DNA of 64,000 nt from Emticicia sp037153985 (GCF_037153985.1 NZ_JBBAYI010000012.1:1-64000); one strand, 5' to 3'. Numbered from the stretch's first letter, positions 25,285-35,321 are shown. The notes: generated from the sequence alone by a model not told the origin. A program made the numbers and translations.

Positions 25285-26352
25285 ATGGCAGCAGAAAAAG
25301 ACAACAGCAACGACAAATTGAAGATTCTCCAAACAACGATGGAGAAATTAGATAAAACTTTTGGTAAAGGTACGGTTATGCGATTGAGCGACACAAAAGT
25401 TTTAGAAATCCCTTCTATTTCTACGGGTTCACTTGGCCTGGACCTTGCGTTGGGTGTAAATGGCTTTCCTAAAGGACGTATCATTGAAATATATGGACCT
25501 GAGTCTTCTGGTAAAACAACTCTTGCCATGCAGGCAATTGCAGAAGCACAGAAAGGTGGCGGTATAGCTGCGTTTATTGATGCAGAACACGCCTTTGACC
25601 GCGTATATGCACAAAAATTAGGTATCGATACTAAAAACTTGCTCATTTCTCAGCCTGATTACGGCGAGCAGGCACTCGAAATCGCAGAACATCTGATTAG
25701 CTCAGGAGCTATTGATATTTGTGTAATTGACTCCGTAGCTGCACTTGTACCAAAAGCCGAACTTGAAGGCGATATGGGCGATAGCAAAATGGGTCTTCAG
25801 GCACGTATGATGTCACAAGCGATGCGTAAGCTTACCGGAACCATCAATAAAACTGGCTGTTGCTGTATTTTCATCAACCAGTTACGTGATAAAATCGGTG
25901 TGATGTTCGGTAACCCTGAAACTACTACCGGTGGTAATGCCTTGAAATTCTATGCTTCGGTCAGAATCGATATTCGCCGTATTGGTGCTATCAAAGATGG
26001 CGAAGATGTACTAGGTAACCGTACCCGCGTAAAAGTTGTAAAAAATAAAGTGGCTCCTCCGTTCAAGGTAGTGGAATTTGATATTCTTTACGGACAAGGC
26101 GTTTCAAAAGCCGGTGAAGTACTTGACTTGGCAGTTGACCTTGAAATTGTGAAAAAATCAGGTTCGTGGTTCTCTTACGGCGGTAGTAAACTAGGACAAG
26201 GCCGTGATGGTGTAAGAGATATGCTGAAAGACAACCCTGAATTGATGGCAGAACTTGAAGAAAAAATCAAGGCTGCCGTAGCTACAAACGCCGATGCCCT
26301 GATGGATACCAAACCGGGTGACCAAGATGGCGTTGTAGATAACGAAGAATAA
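25285..26352 (+). CDS. recA: Recombinase RecA
   Basis: A 355-residue protein that is RecA along its whole length. Walker A GPESSGKT is at residues 71-78. The Walker B region reads ICVIDSVAAL, loop L1 includes EGDMGDSKMGLQARMMSQ, and NPETTTGGNALKFYASVR leads into the loop L2 area. It forms ATP-dependent filaments on single-stranded DNA for homologous recombination and stimulates the SOS response. The C-terminal tail is acidic, as usual. A palindrome upstream could be its operator, and a GC-rich hairpin with a T-run ends the gene. Confidence 0.98.
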   Translation: MAAEKDNSNDKLKILQTTMEKLDKTFGKGTVMRLSDTKVLEIPSISTGSLGLDLALGVNGFPKGRIIEIYGPESSGKTTLAMQAIAEAQKGGGIAAFIDAEHAFDRVYAQKLGIDTKNLLISQPDYGEQALEIAEHLISSGAIDICVIDSVAALVPKAELEGDMGDSKMGLQARMMSQAMRKLTGTINKTGCCCIFINQLRDKIGVMFGNPETTTGGNALKFYASVRIDIRRIGAIKDGEDVLGNRTRVKVVKNKVAPPFKVVEFDILYGQGVSKAGEVLDLAVDLEIVKKSGSWFSYGGSKLGQGRDGVRDMLKDNPELMAELEEKIKAAVATNADALMDTKPGDQDGVVDNEE

Positions 26353-26383
26353 AATAGATACATTAGGATATAAGTTTGGATCG

Positions 26384-26414
26384 AAAAAGGCCACCCGCTG
26401 GGTGACCTTTTTTT
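26384..26414 (+). terminator. recA terminator
   Basis: AAAAAGGCCACCC, loop GCT, then GGGTGACCTTTTTTTT: a strong stem with one C-A mismatch followed by a T-run, about 30 bases after the recA stop. Confidence 0.85.
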
Positions 26415-26596
26415 TATTCTGCTACCTGCCAGTTGTACGTTAATAGTTTTTGTGTTCGTCTCTGAAATTATAGATAAGCTGCTGATATTCATCAAATTTT
26501 CAAACGTCGCCGTCATTATTTCTATCCTGCCATCAAAAGTATCTTGAGAAAAATCTTGCCCTCCACTTGTTTTGCTCCCACAAAAACAAGAAAAAA

Positions 26597-27406
26597 ATGC
26601 TCTCAAATCTACTCAAAAGACTATTAAATATCAGTAAAGCGAAAGCCAACGATGCCCTTGACCACATAGAAGACCCCGTTCAGATGATGAAACTGGCAGT
26701 AGCTGAACTGGAAGAAGCTATAATAAAAGTAACAAAAGCATTAGCGGTTGCGATGGCCAACCAGCAAAGGCTCGAAAAAGACCATGAACAATTCAGACTG
26801 GAAGGAATTACGTGGTATCAGAAGGCAAGTATCGCACTGCAAAATGGGAATGAAGCATTAGCAAAAAAAGCCCTCTTGCAAAAAGCATTAGCCGAAAAAA
26901 AAGAGACCGAATACAAAGCTCTGGCCGAGCATTCACGAAAAATGGTGCAGCAACTAGCCGTTCAGCTTGACGACTTCAAGTTAAAGCTGGAAGAAGCAAA
27001 AACCAAACAACGCATATATGCCGCCAAAGCTGAAAGTGCTAAAGCTCAAAAACAGATTTCGGCATCAATAAGCGGTTTAAATACCAGTGCATTAGCCAAT
27101 ATGAGCAAGTATGAAGATAAAATTAACCAGTTATCGGCTGAAGCCGAAAGTCTTACCGCCTTAAACTCGGCAGGTAGTAGCCTCATAAAAGAATTTCAGG
27201 AGATTGAAACAAACCTGACTGTGACTGATGATTTGGAAACTTTAAAAAATCAATTGTCAGTAGCTAGCCAAAAGCAGCAGGTCGAAAAACTGGAAGAAAT
27301 ACAAAGAAAATTTGAGGAAATGAATAAAAACACAGAAAAACTGCCACAACAAGCAGATTCAACTAAAGATATAAACAAACGATTAAACGATTTTTTCAAC
27401 CAATAA
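26597..27406 (+). CDS. pspA: PspA/IM30-family membrane-stress protein
   Basis: A protein of about 269 residues that is almost wholly coiled coil. It starts with the amphipathic helix NLLKRLLNISKAKANDALD and continues with the DPVQMMKLAVAELEEAI block characteristic of PspA/Vipp1. These ESCRT-III-like proteins bind and remodel inner membranes and guard against loss of proton-motive force. The ATG at 26597 is preferred to a TTG at 26567. It leads a tight set with two TerD-family genes (11- and 12-base gaps), which supports a shared envelope-stress role. Confidence 0.88.
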   Translation: MLSNLLKRLLNISKAKANDALDHIEDPVQMMKLAVAELEEAIIKVTKALAVAMANQQRLEKDHEQFRLEGITWYQKASIALQNGNEALAKKALLQKALAEKKETEYKALAEHSRKMVQQLAVQLDDFKLKLEEAKTKQRIYAAKAESAKAQKQISASISGLNTSALANMSKYEDKINQLSAEAESLTALNSAGSSLIKEFQEIETNLTVTDDLETLKNQLSVASQKQQVEKLEEIQRKFEEMNKNTEKLPQQADSTKDINKRLNDFFNQ

Positions 27407-27417
27407 ATAAAAATAAA

Positions 27418-27975
27418 ATGTCAATTGACTTAAAAAAAGGTGGTTTTATCAACTTAAGCAAAGAAACAACCAAACTCAGCAAAATAATGATTGGCCTAGG
27501 CTGGGAACAAACAAGTATGCGTCTCGACCTCGACGCATCGGTGTTTGTTCTGGCAGCAGACGGGCGTTTGTTAAACAATGATTATTTCATTTTTTACAAC
27601 AATACCAAATCGCCCGATAAAGCAATAGAACATCTGGGTGATAACCGTTCGGGGTCGGCAGAAGACGATGACGAAATTATATTGGCTAATCTGGCTACTA
27701 TTACGCCTGAAGCCAAAGAACTTGCCATTTGTATTTCTATTCATGACGCTGTCAAGCGAGGCCATAACTTTGGTTTGCTTCAAGATGCTTACGTCAGAAT
27801 TATTGATGTAGAAACAAAGAAAGAAATAAGCAAATATGACCTTGATGCCTCACACTTCAACGAAAATGCCCTGATATTTGCCCGCATTAAAAAATCGGGC
27901 GATGAGTGGTATTTTCATGCAGACTCGCAAGGTTCGGTAACTGAACTGCAAGGTATTGTCGACTTATTCATTTAA
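27418..27975 (+). CDS. TerD-family stress protein
   Basis: A 185-residue TerD-domain protein. It contains the family DLDASVFVL segment, the IEHLGDNRSGS block, an Asp/Glu stretch EDDDEI likely to bind Ca2+, and the closing pattern YFHADSQG. TerD proteins were named from tellurite resistance and bind calcium; their wider role is thought to be membrane or DNA stress defence. It is immediately preceded by pspA and followed 12 bases later by a second, more divergent TerD protein. Confidence 0.9.
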   Translation: MSIDLKKGGFINLSKETTKLSKIMIGLGWEQTSMRLDLDASVFVLAADGRLLNNDYFIFYNNTKSPDKAIEHLGDNRSGSAEDDDEIILANLATITPEAKELAICISIHDAVKRGHNFGLLQDAYVRIIDVETKKEISKYDLDASHFNENALIFARIKKSGDEWYFHADSQGSVTELQGIVDLFI

Positions 27976-27987
27976 CCACATATCTAA

Positions 27988-28596
27988 ATGATAAATCTTG
28001 CTAAAAACTCAAGAATTTCGTTAGAAAAAAACGGAATTGACCTGAAAGAAATTACCATAGGACTCGATTGGGGAAGTATTCAACATAAAACTTTTCTGGG
28101 TTTGTTTAATACCAGCGAAGCTGTTGACCTCGATAGTTCCGTGTCGCTTTTCAGTAAAGACAAAACAGAGCTTGAAACGATATATTATAACCATCTGCGT
28201 TCAAGAAATAACGCCATTAAACATAGTGGTGATGACAGAACAGGCGACAAAGGTGCAGATAACAAAGATAATGAGGTGATTAGTATCAATCTTGAAAAAA
28301 TTGACCCATCGGTAGAAAGTATTTTCTTTTATCTGAACTCATACAAACAACAAGATTTTGCTACTATACCTTATTCAAAAATCAGAATTATGGAAGGTAA
28401 ACATCATAATCCGACAAAGGTTTTTGCTAGTTTTAATTTATCTTCTGAGGTATCTTATCAAGGACACGTATCGATGCTAATGGCCTGCCTGAAAAGAACA
28501 CAAGGCGGACGCTGGGAATTTACGGCGCTGGGGGAGCCTATCAAAGCCAAAAATATTGGCGAAACCATTCAGCTTATTCAAAGCAGGTATTTATAA
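27988..28596 (+). CDS. Divergent TerD-family protein
   Basis: A 202-residue TerD-like protein. It keeps TIGLDWG, the VDLDSSVSLFSKD segment, IKHSGDDRTGD and an acidic DNEVISINLEKI stretch. It is longer and less conserved than the preceding TerD protein. It resembles TerA/TerX-type relatives that carry variant calcium sites. Co-transcription with pspA and the first terD is likely from the short gaps. The gene ends in a short convergent inverted repeat (28605-28629). Confidence 0.85.
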   Translation: MINLAKNSRISLEKNGIDLKEITIGLDWGSIQHKTFLGLFNTSEAVDLDSSVSLFSKDKTELETIYYNHLRSRNNAIKHSGDDRTGDKGADNKDNEVISINLEKIDPSVESIFFYLNSYKQQDFATIPYSKIRIMEGKHHNPTKVFASFNLSSEVSYQGHVSMLMACLKRTQGGRWEFTALGEPIKAKNIGETIQLIQSRYL

Positions 28597-28616
28597 TATT
28601 TTTCGGGAGAGGAACC

Positions 28617-29303
28617 CTACACCTCTCCTGCTTTAATATTGTTTAAAAACCTGTACTGGCCTGACTGGAGGTTTTCCAGTTGAATCGTTCCTATCCGAAC
28701 ACGTATCAGGCTTAGGACTTCATAATGTAACTTGTAACACATCCGCCTGATTTGCCTGTTCAGCCCCTGCACCAGAATAATTTTAAAAGTATATTCGTTT
28801 ATTTGTTCTATATGGCAAGGCAGGGTCATTTTACCCATAATTTTAATTCCACTGGCCATTGAAGTCAGAAAAAGCGCATCAATTTTTTTATCAACAGTAA
28901 CAATGTATTCCTTTTCTGTTTTATGTTCATTACGAAGTATTTTATCGTAAAGGGTTCCATCGTTGGTTAATAATAACAAACCCTCCGAGGCTTTGTCTAG
29001 CCTGCCAACCGGAAAAACCTCATCTTCAAAAGGCAAAATAAGTTTCAGGTTATCAGGTATACCCTCGTTTAATGTTGTTTCTATGCCCCGTGGTTTGTAA
29101 AAAGCAACATAAATTAGTTTTTTACCTTCTTTTAGTATATTACCCTCGTATTTTACTTCGTCAGTCTGGGTAAGTTCTATATTAGTGCAAACTGGCTCGT
29201 TGTTTACCAATACTGTGTCTGATAAAATTATTGCCAAAGCCTGTTTATTTGAAACCCTTAGCTTTTTTACTAATAAATATTGAAGCCTGTTCCTGAAAGT
29301 CAT
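28617..29303 (-). CDS. RsuA/RluF-family pseudouridine synthase
   Basis: A 228-residue protein with an N-terminal S4 RNA-binding domain (residues 1-60) and a catalytic domain. The catalytic aspartate lies in GRLDKASEGLLLLT, and a QGLNRQIRRM region follows. It should convert a uridine in rRNA (16S or 23S) to pseudouridine; the exact site cannot be read. It follows the RqcH gene after 19 bases on the same strand, so the two are likely one operon joining rRNA modification and ribosome rescue. Confidence 0.88.
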   Translation of the reverse strand: MTFRNRLQYLLVKKLRVSNKQALAIILSDTVLVNNEPVCTNIELTQTDEVKYEGNILKEGKKLIYVAFYKPRGIETTLNEGIPDNLKLILPFEDEVFPVGRLDKASEGLLLLTNDGTLYDKILRNEHKTEKEYIVTVDKKIDALFLTSMASGIKIMGKMTLPCHIEQINEYTFKIILVQGLNRQIRRMCYKLHYEVLSLIRVRIGTIQLENLQSGQYRFLNNIKAGEV

Positions 29304-29322
29304 GAATTACACTGTATTTCTT

Positions 29323-30873
29323 TTATAAAACTTTAGGTTCAACCATCACTACTTCTTCTTTTTCTACAATTACTTGTCCTTCGGCCAAATCTTTAGTTTT
29401 TCTGACAAATTTCTTTTGTGTGAGTATCACCGGAGCCAGCGTTTCGTTACGACGTTTGGAGTAATAAGCAGCCAGCGACGCTGCCGCTTCAATTACGTTG
29501 TTAGGAATTTTTTTTCCGGCCTTATATTTCACTATCACGTGCGACCCCTGCGCGTCACGGGCGTGTAGCCAAAGGTCTTCTTTATAAGCATATTGTTGTG
29601 TCAGTAGATCGTTGTTTTTGGCGTTTCGTCCTACAAGAATTTCAAATCCATCTACTTCAAAACGTTTGAATAATTCCTTATAATTAGTTACCTGTGTTGA
29701 TGTACGGGTAAGTTTATTGACTTTAAGGTAATTTCGTAGGGTTTTTAGGTTTTCGGCCTGTTCAATTTTCTCTATATGCTGCTGAATAGTTGTTAATAAG
29801 GCTTCTCGGCTTTCTATATTTTCGATGAGTTTCTCTATTTCGATTTTTTCATTCTTCGATTTGCGGTAGTAATGCTCGGCGTTTTTCTGCGGCGAAAGGT
29901 CTGATTTTAGCTTGATACTGATATTCTGGTTTCTATAAAAATCAAATAACTCTACCTTTTCAGTCCGTTCTGGTATCTGATGAAGATTAGCCATTAAAAT
30001 ATGCCCGATTTCTTCATTTTTAATCTCAGAATCAATGGCGTACATGCGTTGGTAAGCATCTTTCAGGTATAGGTCTGTTTGCTTTTTTTCTTTATTTAGT
30101 TTACGAAGAACCTCAGCCTTTTCTTTATCAAGTGTACTTACTTTATTATAAAGAACATAAAAAGCATTGATTGCCTCGATTGGCTCGTTCAATTCCTGAA
30201 TGACTTCTCCCACAGGCAACAACGACAAATGCAGTTGATGCTCCCACCGAATGATATAATAGCGTGGTTTTTCGAGTTGTTGGAGTATTTGCTGTATTTT
30301 TTCCCAAGAAACAATACCCTCGGCCAGATAATGATTAACTATCTTCCCAAAGGTCGGAAACAACTTGTGGTAGTGCTGCTGGTTTGCCTGAAATGCTTCG
30401 TAAGATTGGTCAATGGGGCGGTCGAGCGTACTAATTTTAAGATTTTTATCTGCTACAATCCGGCTATGAAAAAGGTCTATCACGTCATCCTGCTGAAAAA
30501 GTATAATATTCGACCTGTTGCCATACATTTTAAAAACAAGCGAAAAACCCTGTTCAAAATTAATGGCGAAACACCGTTCATTTAAAAATTGTCTTACGCT
30601 TATTACATCGAGGTCAATTATCTGGCTGAATAAATCAATACTGTTTTTCTTGGCACGCTCAAACTGGTCAGTAAAATACAGACATGAGAAATCAGGAAAC
30701 ACAACGGCTTTAATAAAAAACTCTTTATAGTTTTTCTTTTTCCCGCGGGCAGCGGCAAAACCCAGCACCAACTCATCTTTTTCCTGACTAAAACATTCCA
30801 TGAGCTTCAAGCCAGTAATTTTAGTTCCGATTTGTTGGGTTAGCTGCCGTAAGAAATAATAATTATTTTGCAC
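29323..30873 (-). CDS. NFACT-family protein (RqcH-type ribosome-associated quality control)
   Basis: A 516-residue protein with an NFACT-N domain (residues 1-240), a central coiled coil rich in Lys and Glu (about 250-400), and an NFACT-R domain with DLWLHARDAQGSHVIV near 440. RqcH recruits alanine-tRNA to stalled 50S subunits and adds C-terminal alanine tails. The start is a GTG at 30873, with QNNYYFLRQ matching the usual family start. A reverse -7 box CAAAGGTA is at 30896-30903, 22 bases upstream. Older annotation calls this family fibronectin-binding; that name is misleading here. Confidence 0.87.
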   Translation of the reverse strand: MQNNYYFLRQLTQQIGTKITGLKLMECFSQEKDELVLGFAAARGKKKNYKEFFIKAVVFPDFSCLYFTDQFERAKKNSIDLFSQIIDLDVISVRQFLNERCFAINFEQGFSLVFKMYGNRSNIILFQQDDVIDLFHSRIVADKNLKISTLDRPIDQSYEAFQANQQHYHKLFPTFGKIVNHYLAEGIVSWEKIQQILQQLEKPRYYIIRWEHQLHLSLLPVGEVIQELNEPIEAINAFYVLYNKVSTLDKEKAEVLRKLNKEKKQTDLYLKDAYQRMYAIDSEIKNEEIGHILMANLHQIPERTEKVELFDFYRNQNISIKLKSDLSPQKNAEHYYRKSKNEKIEIEKLIENIESREALLTTIQQHIEKIEQAENLKTLRNYLKVNKLTRTSTQVTNYKELFKRFEVDGFEILVGRNAKNNDLLTQQYAYKEDLWLHARDAQGSHVIVKYKAGKKIPNNVIEAAASLAAYYSKRRNETLAPVILTQKKFVRKTKDLAEGQVIVEKEEVVMVEPKVL

Positions 30874-31006
30874 AACTTTAATAGTAAATGGTTTACAAAG
30901 GTACGTTAATTTCAGTAAAGTTTCTTAAAAGCCCTTTATATGAAACCCTTCCGAAACAAATTCAGGCAGGCTAGTAAGGGCTTATCAGTGCTTTTCTGTA
31001 ATTGCT

Positions 31007-31038
31007 TTTGTTTTTATTTACGATAAAGTGTAACTTTG
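31007..31038 (+). promoter_or_regulatory. Promoter of the xylulokinase gene
   Basis: TTTG (31007-31010), a 20-base spacer and TAACTTTG (31031-31038) give a full -33/-7 Bacteroidota promoter 23 bases before the ATG at 31062. This is the cleanest promoter in the window. Confidence 0.65.
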
Positions 31039-31061
31039 ACAATTAAAATTCAACCCAAGAT

Positions 31062-32567
31062 ATGTTACTGCTCGGAATCGATATTGGTACCTCTTCTATT
31101 AAGGCATCTGTGGTAGATGCTGAAACGCAACAAGTAATAGCTTCTGCACAATACCCCGACGTTGAAGCCCCTATTTCCTCGCCTTTTCCGGGTTGGGCCG
31201 AACAAGCCCCCGAAATGTGGTGGAACAATACTATTGAAGCCATTAAACGTGTAAATGCTTTAGGAAAAGAAGGGAAAAACCCTTTCAAGCCAGAAGATAT
31301 TGGTGCGATTGGGATTGCCTACCAGATGCACGGGTTGGTGATGGTTGATAAAAATCAGCAAGTACTCAGACCTTCCATTATCTGGTGCGATAGCAGAGCC
31401 GTACAAATCGGCGATAAGGCTTTTACCGACATAGGCGAAGAGGCTTGTCTGACTCATCTGCTTAATTCTCCGGGTAATTTTACAGCTTCAAAATTAGCGT
31501 GGGTAAAAGCCAACGAGCCTCATGTTTTTGAACAATGTGATAAAATCATGCTACCGGGCGACTACATAGCTATGATGCTTACCGGCGAAATAACTACTTC
31601 GAATTCGGGCTTATCAGAAGGTATTTTCTGGGATTTCCAGACCAACAGTGTTTCGGCTGATTTACTAAAATACTATGGTTTTGATGAAAGCATGATTCCT
31701 GAAATCAGGCCAGTTTTTAGCGAACACGGCAAAGTAACTGCTCCTGTTGCTCAACTACTGGGCATTAGTAAGGGTGTTCCGGTTACTTATAAAGCTGGCG
31801 ACCAACCTAATAATGCTCTTTCGCTCGATGTACTCAATCCGGGCGAAATTGCTGCAACGGCAGGTACTTCAGGGGTAGTGTATGCAGTAAGCGACCAGAT
31901 TTCTTACGATTCGCAGTCACGCATTAATTCTTTTGCCCATGTGAATCATCAACTGGGGGGCGAAAACAGGGTTGGTATTTTACTCTGTATCAACGGAACA
32001 GGCATTCTGAACCGTTGGGTAAAAGATAATTTTGGCAAAGACCTGACTTACCCTGAAATGAATGCCCAAGCTAGTAAGGTGGCTATCGGTAGTAACGGTT
32101 TACTGGTTATGCCTTTTGGAAACGGAGCTGAACGAATGCTAAACAACCGGATTCTGGGGGCATCGTTCCATAACCTTAATTTTAACCTTCATTCGCAGGC
32201 GCATATTTTCCGAGCTTCGCAAGAAGGCATTGCATTTTCATTGAATTATGGCTTTGGCATTATGCAAGCCAATGGCGTTGAGCCAAAGGTAATCAGGGCA
32301 GGAAAAGCCAATATGTTTTTAAGTGATATTTTTAGTCAGGCTTTAGTAAATGTAACCAATACTCCTATTGAATTATATGACACCGACGGCGCAAAAGGAG
32401 CCGCTTTAGGTGCAGGCTTTGGAGTAAAATATTATGCTACACCTAAAGAAGCCATGAGTAAACTCATAAAACTAAAGGTAATTGAACCAAAGGCAGCCGA
32501 CGTAAGTCTTTATCAGGAGGTTTATGGTTCATGGAAAGCTATTCTGGAAAAATTAATGCAAAACTAA
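31062..32567 (+). CDS. xylB: FGGY-family carbohydrate kinase, xylulokinase-like
   Basis: A 501-residue sugar kinase with the actin-like ATPase fold. It begins GIDIGTSSIKASVVD (phosphate-1 loop) and has YQMHGLV near residue 88, TAGTSGVVYAV, and a C-terminal adenosine region near GAALGAGFG. Length and motifs fit XylB, which phosphorylates D-xylulose to feed the pentose phosphate pathway; other ketose substrates are not excluded. It is a single gene with its own promoter and terminator. Confidence 0.87.
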   Translation: MLLLGIDIGTSSIKASVVDAETQQVIASAQYPDVEAPISSPFPGWAEQAPEMWWNNTIEAIKRVNALGKEGKNPFKPEDIGAIGIAYQMHGLVMVDKNQQVLRPSIIWCDSRAVQIGDKAFTDIGEEACLTHLLNSPGNFTASKLAWVKANEPHVFEQCDKIMLPGDYIAMMLTGEITTSNSGLSEGIFWDFQTNSVSADLLKYYGFDESMIPEIRPVFSEHGKVTAPVAQLLGISKGVPVTYKAGDQPNNALSLDVLNPGEIAATAGTSGVVYAVSDQISYDSQSRINSFAHVNHQLGGENRVGILLCINGTGILNRWVKDNFGKDLTYPEMNAQASKVAIGSNGLLVMPFGNGAERMLNNRILGASFHNLNFNLHSQAHIFRASQEGIAFSLNYGFGIMQANGVEPKVIRAGKANMFLSDIFSQALVNVTNTPIELYDTDGAKGAALGAGFGVKYYATPKEAMSKLIKLKVIEPKAADVSLYQEVYGSWKAILEKLMQN

Positions 32568-32587
32568 TATGCTGGAATAGTCCTTCT

Positions 32588-32628
32588 AACAGGTTCAATC
32601 AGTATTGCTATTGATTGAACCTGTTTTT
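32588..32628 (+). terminator. Terminator after xylulokinase
   Basis: AACAGGTTCAATCA (32588-32601) and TGATTGAACCTGTT (32612-32625) are perfect 14-base arms followed by a T-run. The stretch from here to the next gene (32862) is A/T-rich and shows no other element. Confidence 0.88.
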
Positions 32629-32861
32629 ATTTTATTATTTACATTCGGGTAGTTTACGACTTAAATACTTATTAAAAAAATCCTAAAAATTAATCAAATA
32701 ATAAAATCTTCAATTCTTTTTTTTACATTCGCAAGATAAAACCAATAATAAAACCGACTGTTTATTGATATAGTTGAATGTACGTTATGCTGTAACCTTT
32801 GAATAGCCCGCTTTTATTAAAACATTAACCATAACTCTACTTTTTCAACACTGAACCATCT

Positions 32862-35321
32862 ATGAAACTTATTAAGTTTGTAGTATATCTGTTAATTGCC
32901 GTTGGCTTAACATATACCTTCAACCGTCCGTTAGGGGCCTTACCAGCCCTCGGGAAATTATTCAGCCCGTTTGAAGGTTTCTGGCAAAATGGTATCACCC
33001 GTAATTCCGCTGATGACCTTCAGCTAGATGGCGTTAAAGACGAGGTTACAGTCATATTTGACGACAACCACGTGCCACACGTATTTGCCAAAAACGACGA
33101 AGACCTTTATTTTGCACAAGGGTATCTTGTAGCTCAGGACCGCCTGTGGCAAATGGAGTTTTACACACTTGCTGCTGCCGGCAGGTTGTCGGAAGTAGTC
33201 GGAGAAAGAGCTTTGGAACTTGACCGATACAGCCGCCGTTTAGGCATGGCCGAAACAGCCAAAAAGATTTCGGCGAGTATCCCCACTAATAGCATACAAT
33301 CACAGATTCTGAATGCTTATTCTGCCGGAGTAAATGCCTATCTGAAAAAAATATCGTACAAAGACTTACCCGTCGAATATAAAATTATAGGTTACCAGCC
33401 CGAAGAGTGGTCGCCCTACAAAACCATTCTGATGCTCATGAATATGCGTAATGTGCTCAATGGCGGAAGCGACGATTTCAGAATGAGTAATGCACTGGCC
33501 AAATACGGTGCTGATGTAGTAAAAGACCTATTCCCTGATTACCCGATTGTGGAGTCTCCTATTATTCCGGTAGGGACCAAATGGGATTTCACACCTGTAC
33601 CTGTACCACCTGTACCCAGCGAAATTGCCGCCAAACCAGCCGACAAAGACGCTTTAGCTTATAATGTAGCTTCGCCCGCTCCCGAAATTGGTAGTAATAA
33701 CTGGGCCGTAAGCGGTAGTAAATCAGCTACGGGTTTGCCTATTCTGGCCAATGACCCACATTTACAGCTTACTTTACCATCAATATGGTATCAGATGCAG
33801 TTATGTACTCCAACCATGAATGTTTATGGAGCGTGCCTGCCCGGAACGCCAGGCGTAACCATTGGCTTTAATAAGGATGTGGCTTGGGGCGTAACTAATG
33901 TGGGGTCTGACGTAATGGATTTCTACCAGATAAAATTCAAAGATAAAAACAAAAAAGAATACTGGTACAATGGCGCATGGAAGCCTGTAACCATGCAGAT
34001 TGAAGAGTTTAAAATAAAAGGTAAAACCGAGCCATTAAAAGATACAGTCTATTATACACATCATGGCCCTATACTTTATAATAATGCCAGCAAAAACAAT
34101 TTCAGCCAGAATGTACCTGTGGGCCATGCCATGAAATGGGTAGGCCACGATGTTGGCACTACCGACTTAATGGTGTTCTATTATCTGAATCGCGCTAAAA
34201 ACTATAACGATTACCGCAAGGCCCTTACCTATTATATAGCTCCGGCGCAGAACTTTGTTTTTGCCGACAACGAAAACGATATTGCTATTACACCAAATGG
34301 TAAACTGCCATTAAAATGGAAAGAACAAGGCAAATTTATTCTGGATGGCTCAAACCCTGCTCATGATTGGCAAGGGTGGATTCCTGTTGAACAGAACCCG
34401 ACCGTGAAAAACCCACCTCGTGGGTTTGTAAGTTCGGCTAATCAGTTTTCAACAGACCCTACTTACCCTTATTACTTAGGTTGGAAATTTGCTCCGTCAG
34501 AAAGAGGCATACGCATTAACGAGCGGCTAGAAGCTATGCAAAAAGCTACTATTGACAGCCTGCGCTCGGTGCAGAACGACAACTTTAATGTAGAGGCTCG
34601 TCGCTTGCTACCCGATTTAATGAAAATCATGGATACTGACCCTTCCAACAAAAATAACGAGGCTTACCAAATACTTGTTAAATGGAACATGAAAAATGAC
34701 CCTAACGAAATTGGTGCTACTATTTTTGAAAGATGGATAAAAGAACTAAGATACTGGATTTGGGAAGATGACTTTGCCACGAAAGATACTGAAGCACTGA
34801 TGGCCTACCCTACTAAAGACCGTACATGGGACATGATAAGGAATCAGCCTGATGCCAAATGGTTTGACAACCTGAACACCAAAGATAAAGTTGAAACCGT
34901 GCAGGATATAGTAAAGGGTAGTTTCAAGGCTACCGTTGATTCATTAAAGGCTAAACTAGGCCCTATTGATACAGAAAAATGGGCATGGACAAAAGTAAAA
35001 AGCACAGATATTAATCATTTGGGCAGATTACCGGGCTTCGGCAGACAGGATATCCCGAATGGTGGGGGTGCCGGTATTGTTAATGCTACTACCGAAACCC
35101 ACGGGCCATCGTGGCGCATGGTGGTACAGCTAGATAAAGCATGGCCTAAAGCCTATGGGCTATATCCGGGTGGGCAATCTGGAAACCCCGGTAGTGTTTA
35201 TTATGACAACATGGTTGATAAATGGGCCAAAGGCGAACTGAACGAGCTTTTATTCATGAAAAACCAAAATGAAAAAAGCAGCCGCATTGTATCAACTACT
35301 AAAATAACTCCTAAGAAATAG
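32862..35321 (+). CDS. Penicillin acylase-family Ntn hydrolase
   Basis: An 819-residue protein with an N-terminal signal or anchor, then a penicillin-amidase-type precursor. The nucleophile Ser278 is at the start of the beta subunit in GSNNWAVSGSKS, preceded by the linker removed by self-cleavage. A FADNENDIAI block follows later, and DVGTTDLMVF is characteristic of the fold. Family members cleave amide bonds of acylated amino compounds in the periplasm, including acyl-homoserine lactones and beta-lactams. The natural substrate here is unknown. It has no operon partner of related function. Confidence 0.88.
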   Translation: MKLIKFVVYLLIAVGLTYTFNRPLGALPALGKLFSPFEGFWQNGITRNSADDLQLDGVKDEVTVIFDDNHVPHVFAKNDEDLYFAQGYLVAQDRLWQMEFYTLAAAGRLSEVVGERALELDRYSRRLGMAETAKKISASIPTNSIQSQILNAYSAGVNAYLKKISYKDLPVEYKIIGYQPEEWSPYKTILMLMNMRNVLNGGSDDFRMSNALAKYGADVVKDLFPDYPIVESPIIPVGTKWDFTPVPVPPVPSEIAAKPADKDALAYNVASPAPEIGSNNWAVSGSKSATGLPILANDPHLQLTLPSIWYQMQLCTPTMNVYGACLPGTPGVTIGFNKDVAWGVTNVGSDVMDFYQIKFKDKNKKEYWYNGAWKPVTMQIEEFKIKGKTEPLKDTVYYTHHGPILYNNASKNNFSQNVPVGHAMKWVGHDVGTTDLMVFYYLNRAKNYNDYRKALTYYIAPAQNFVFADNENDIAITPNGKLPLKWKEQGKFILDGSNPAHDWQGWIPVEQNPTVKNPPRGFVSSANQFSTDPTYPYYLGWKFAPSERGIRINERLEAMQKATIDSLRSVQNDNFNVEARRLLPDLMKIMDTDPSNKNNEAYQILVKWNMKNDPNEIGATIFERWIKELRYWIWEDDFATKDTEALMAYPTKDRTWDMIRNQPDAKWFDNLNTKDKVETVQDIVKGSFKATVDSLKAKLGPIDTEKWAWTKVKSTDINHLGRLPGFGRQDIPNGGGAGIVNATTETHGPSWRMVVQLDKAWPKAYGLYPGGQSGNPGSVYYDNMVDKWAKGELNELLFMKNQNEKSSRIVSTTKITPKK

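Noticed and set aside
26597..28596. Full tellurite-resistance operon
   Set aside because: Only two TerD-type genes and pspA are present; TerB, TerC and TerZ are missing, so a named tellurite system is not supported.
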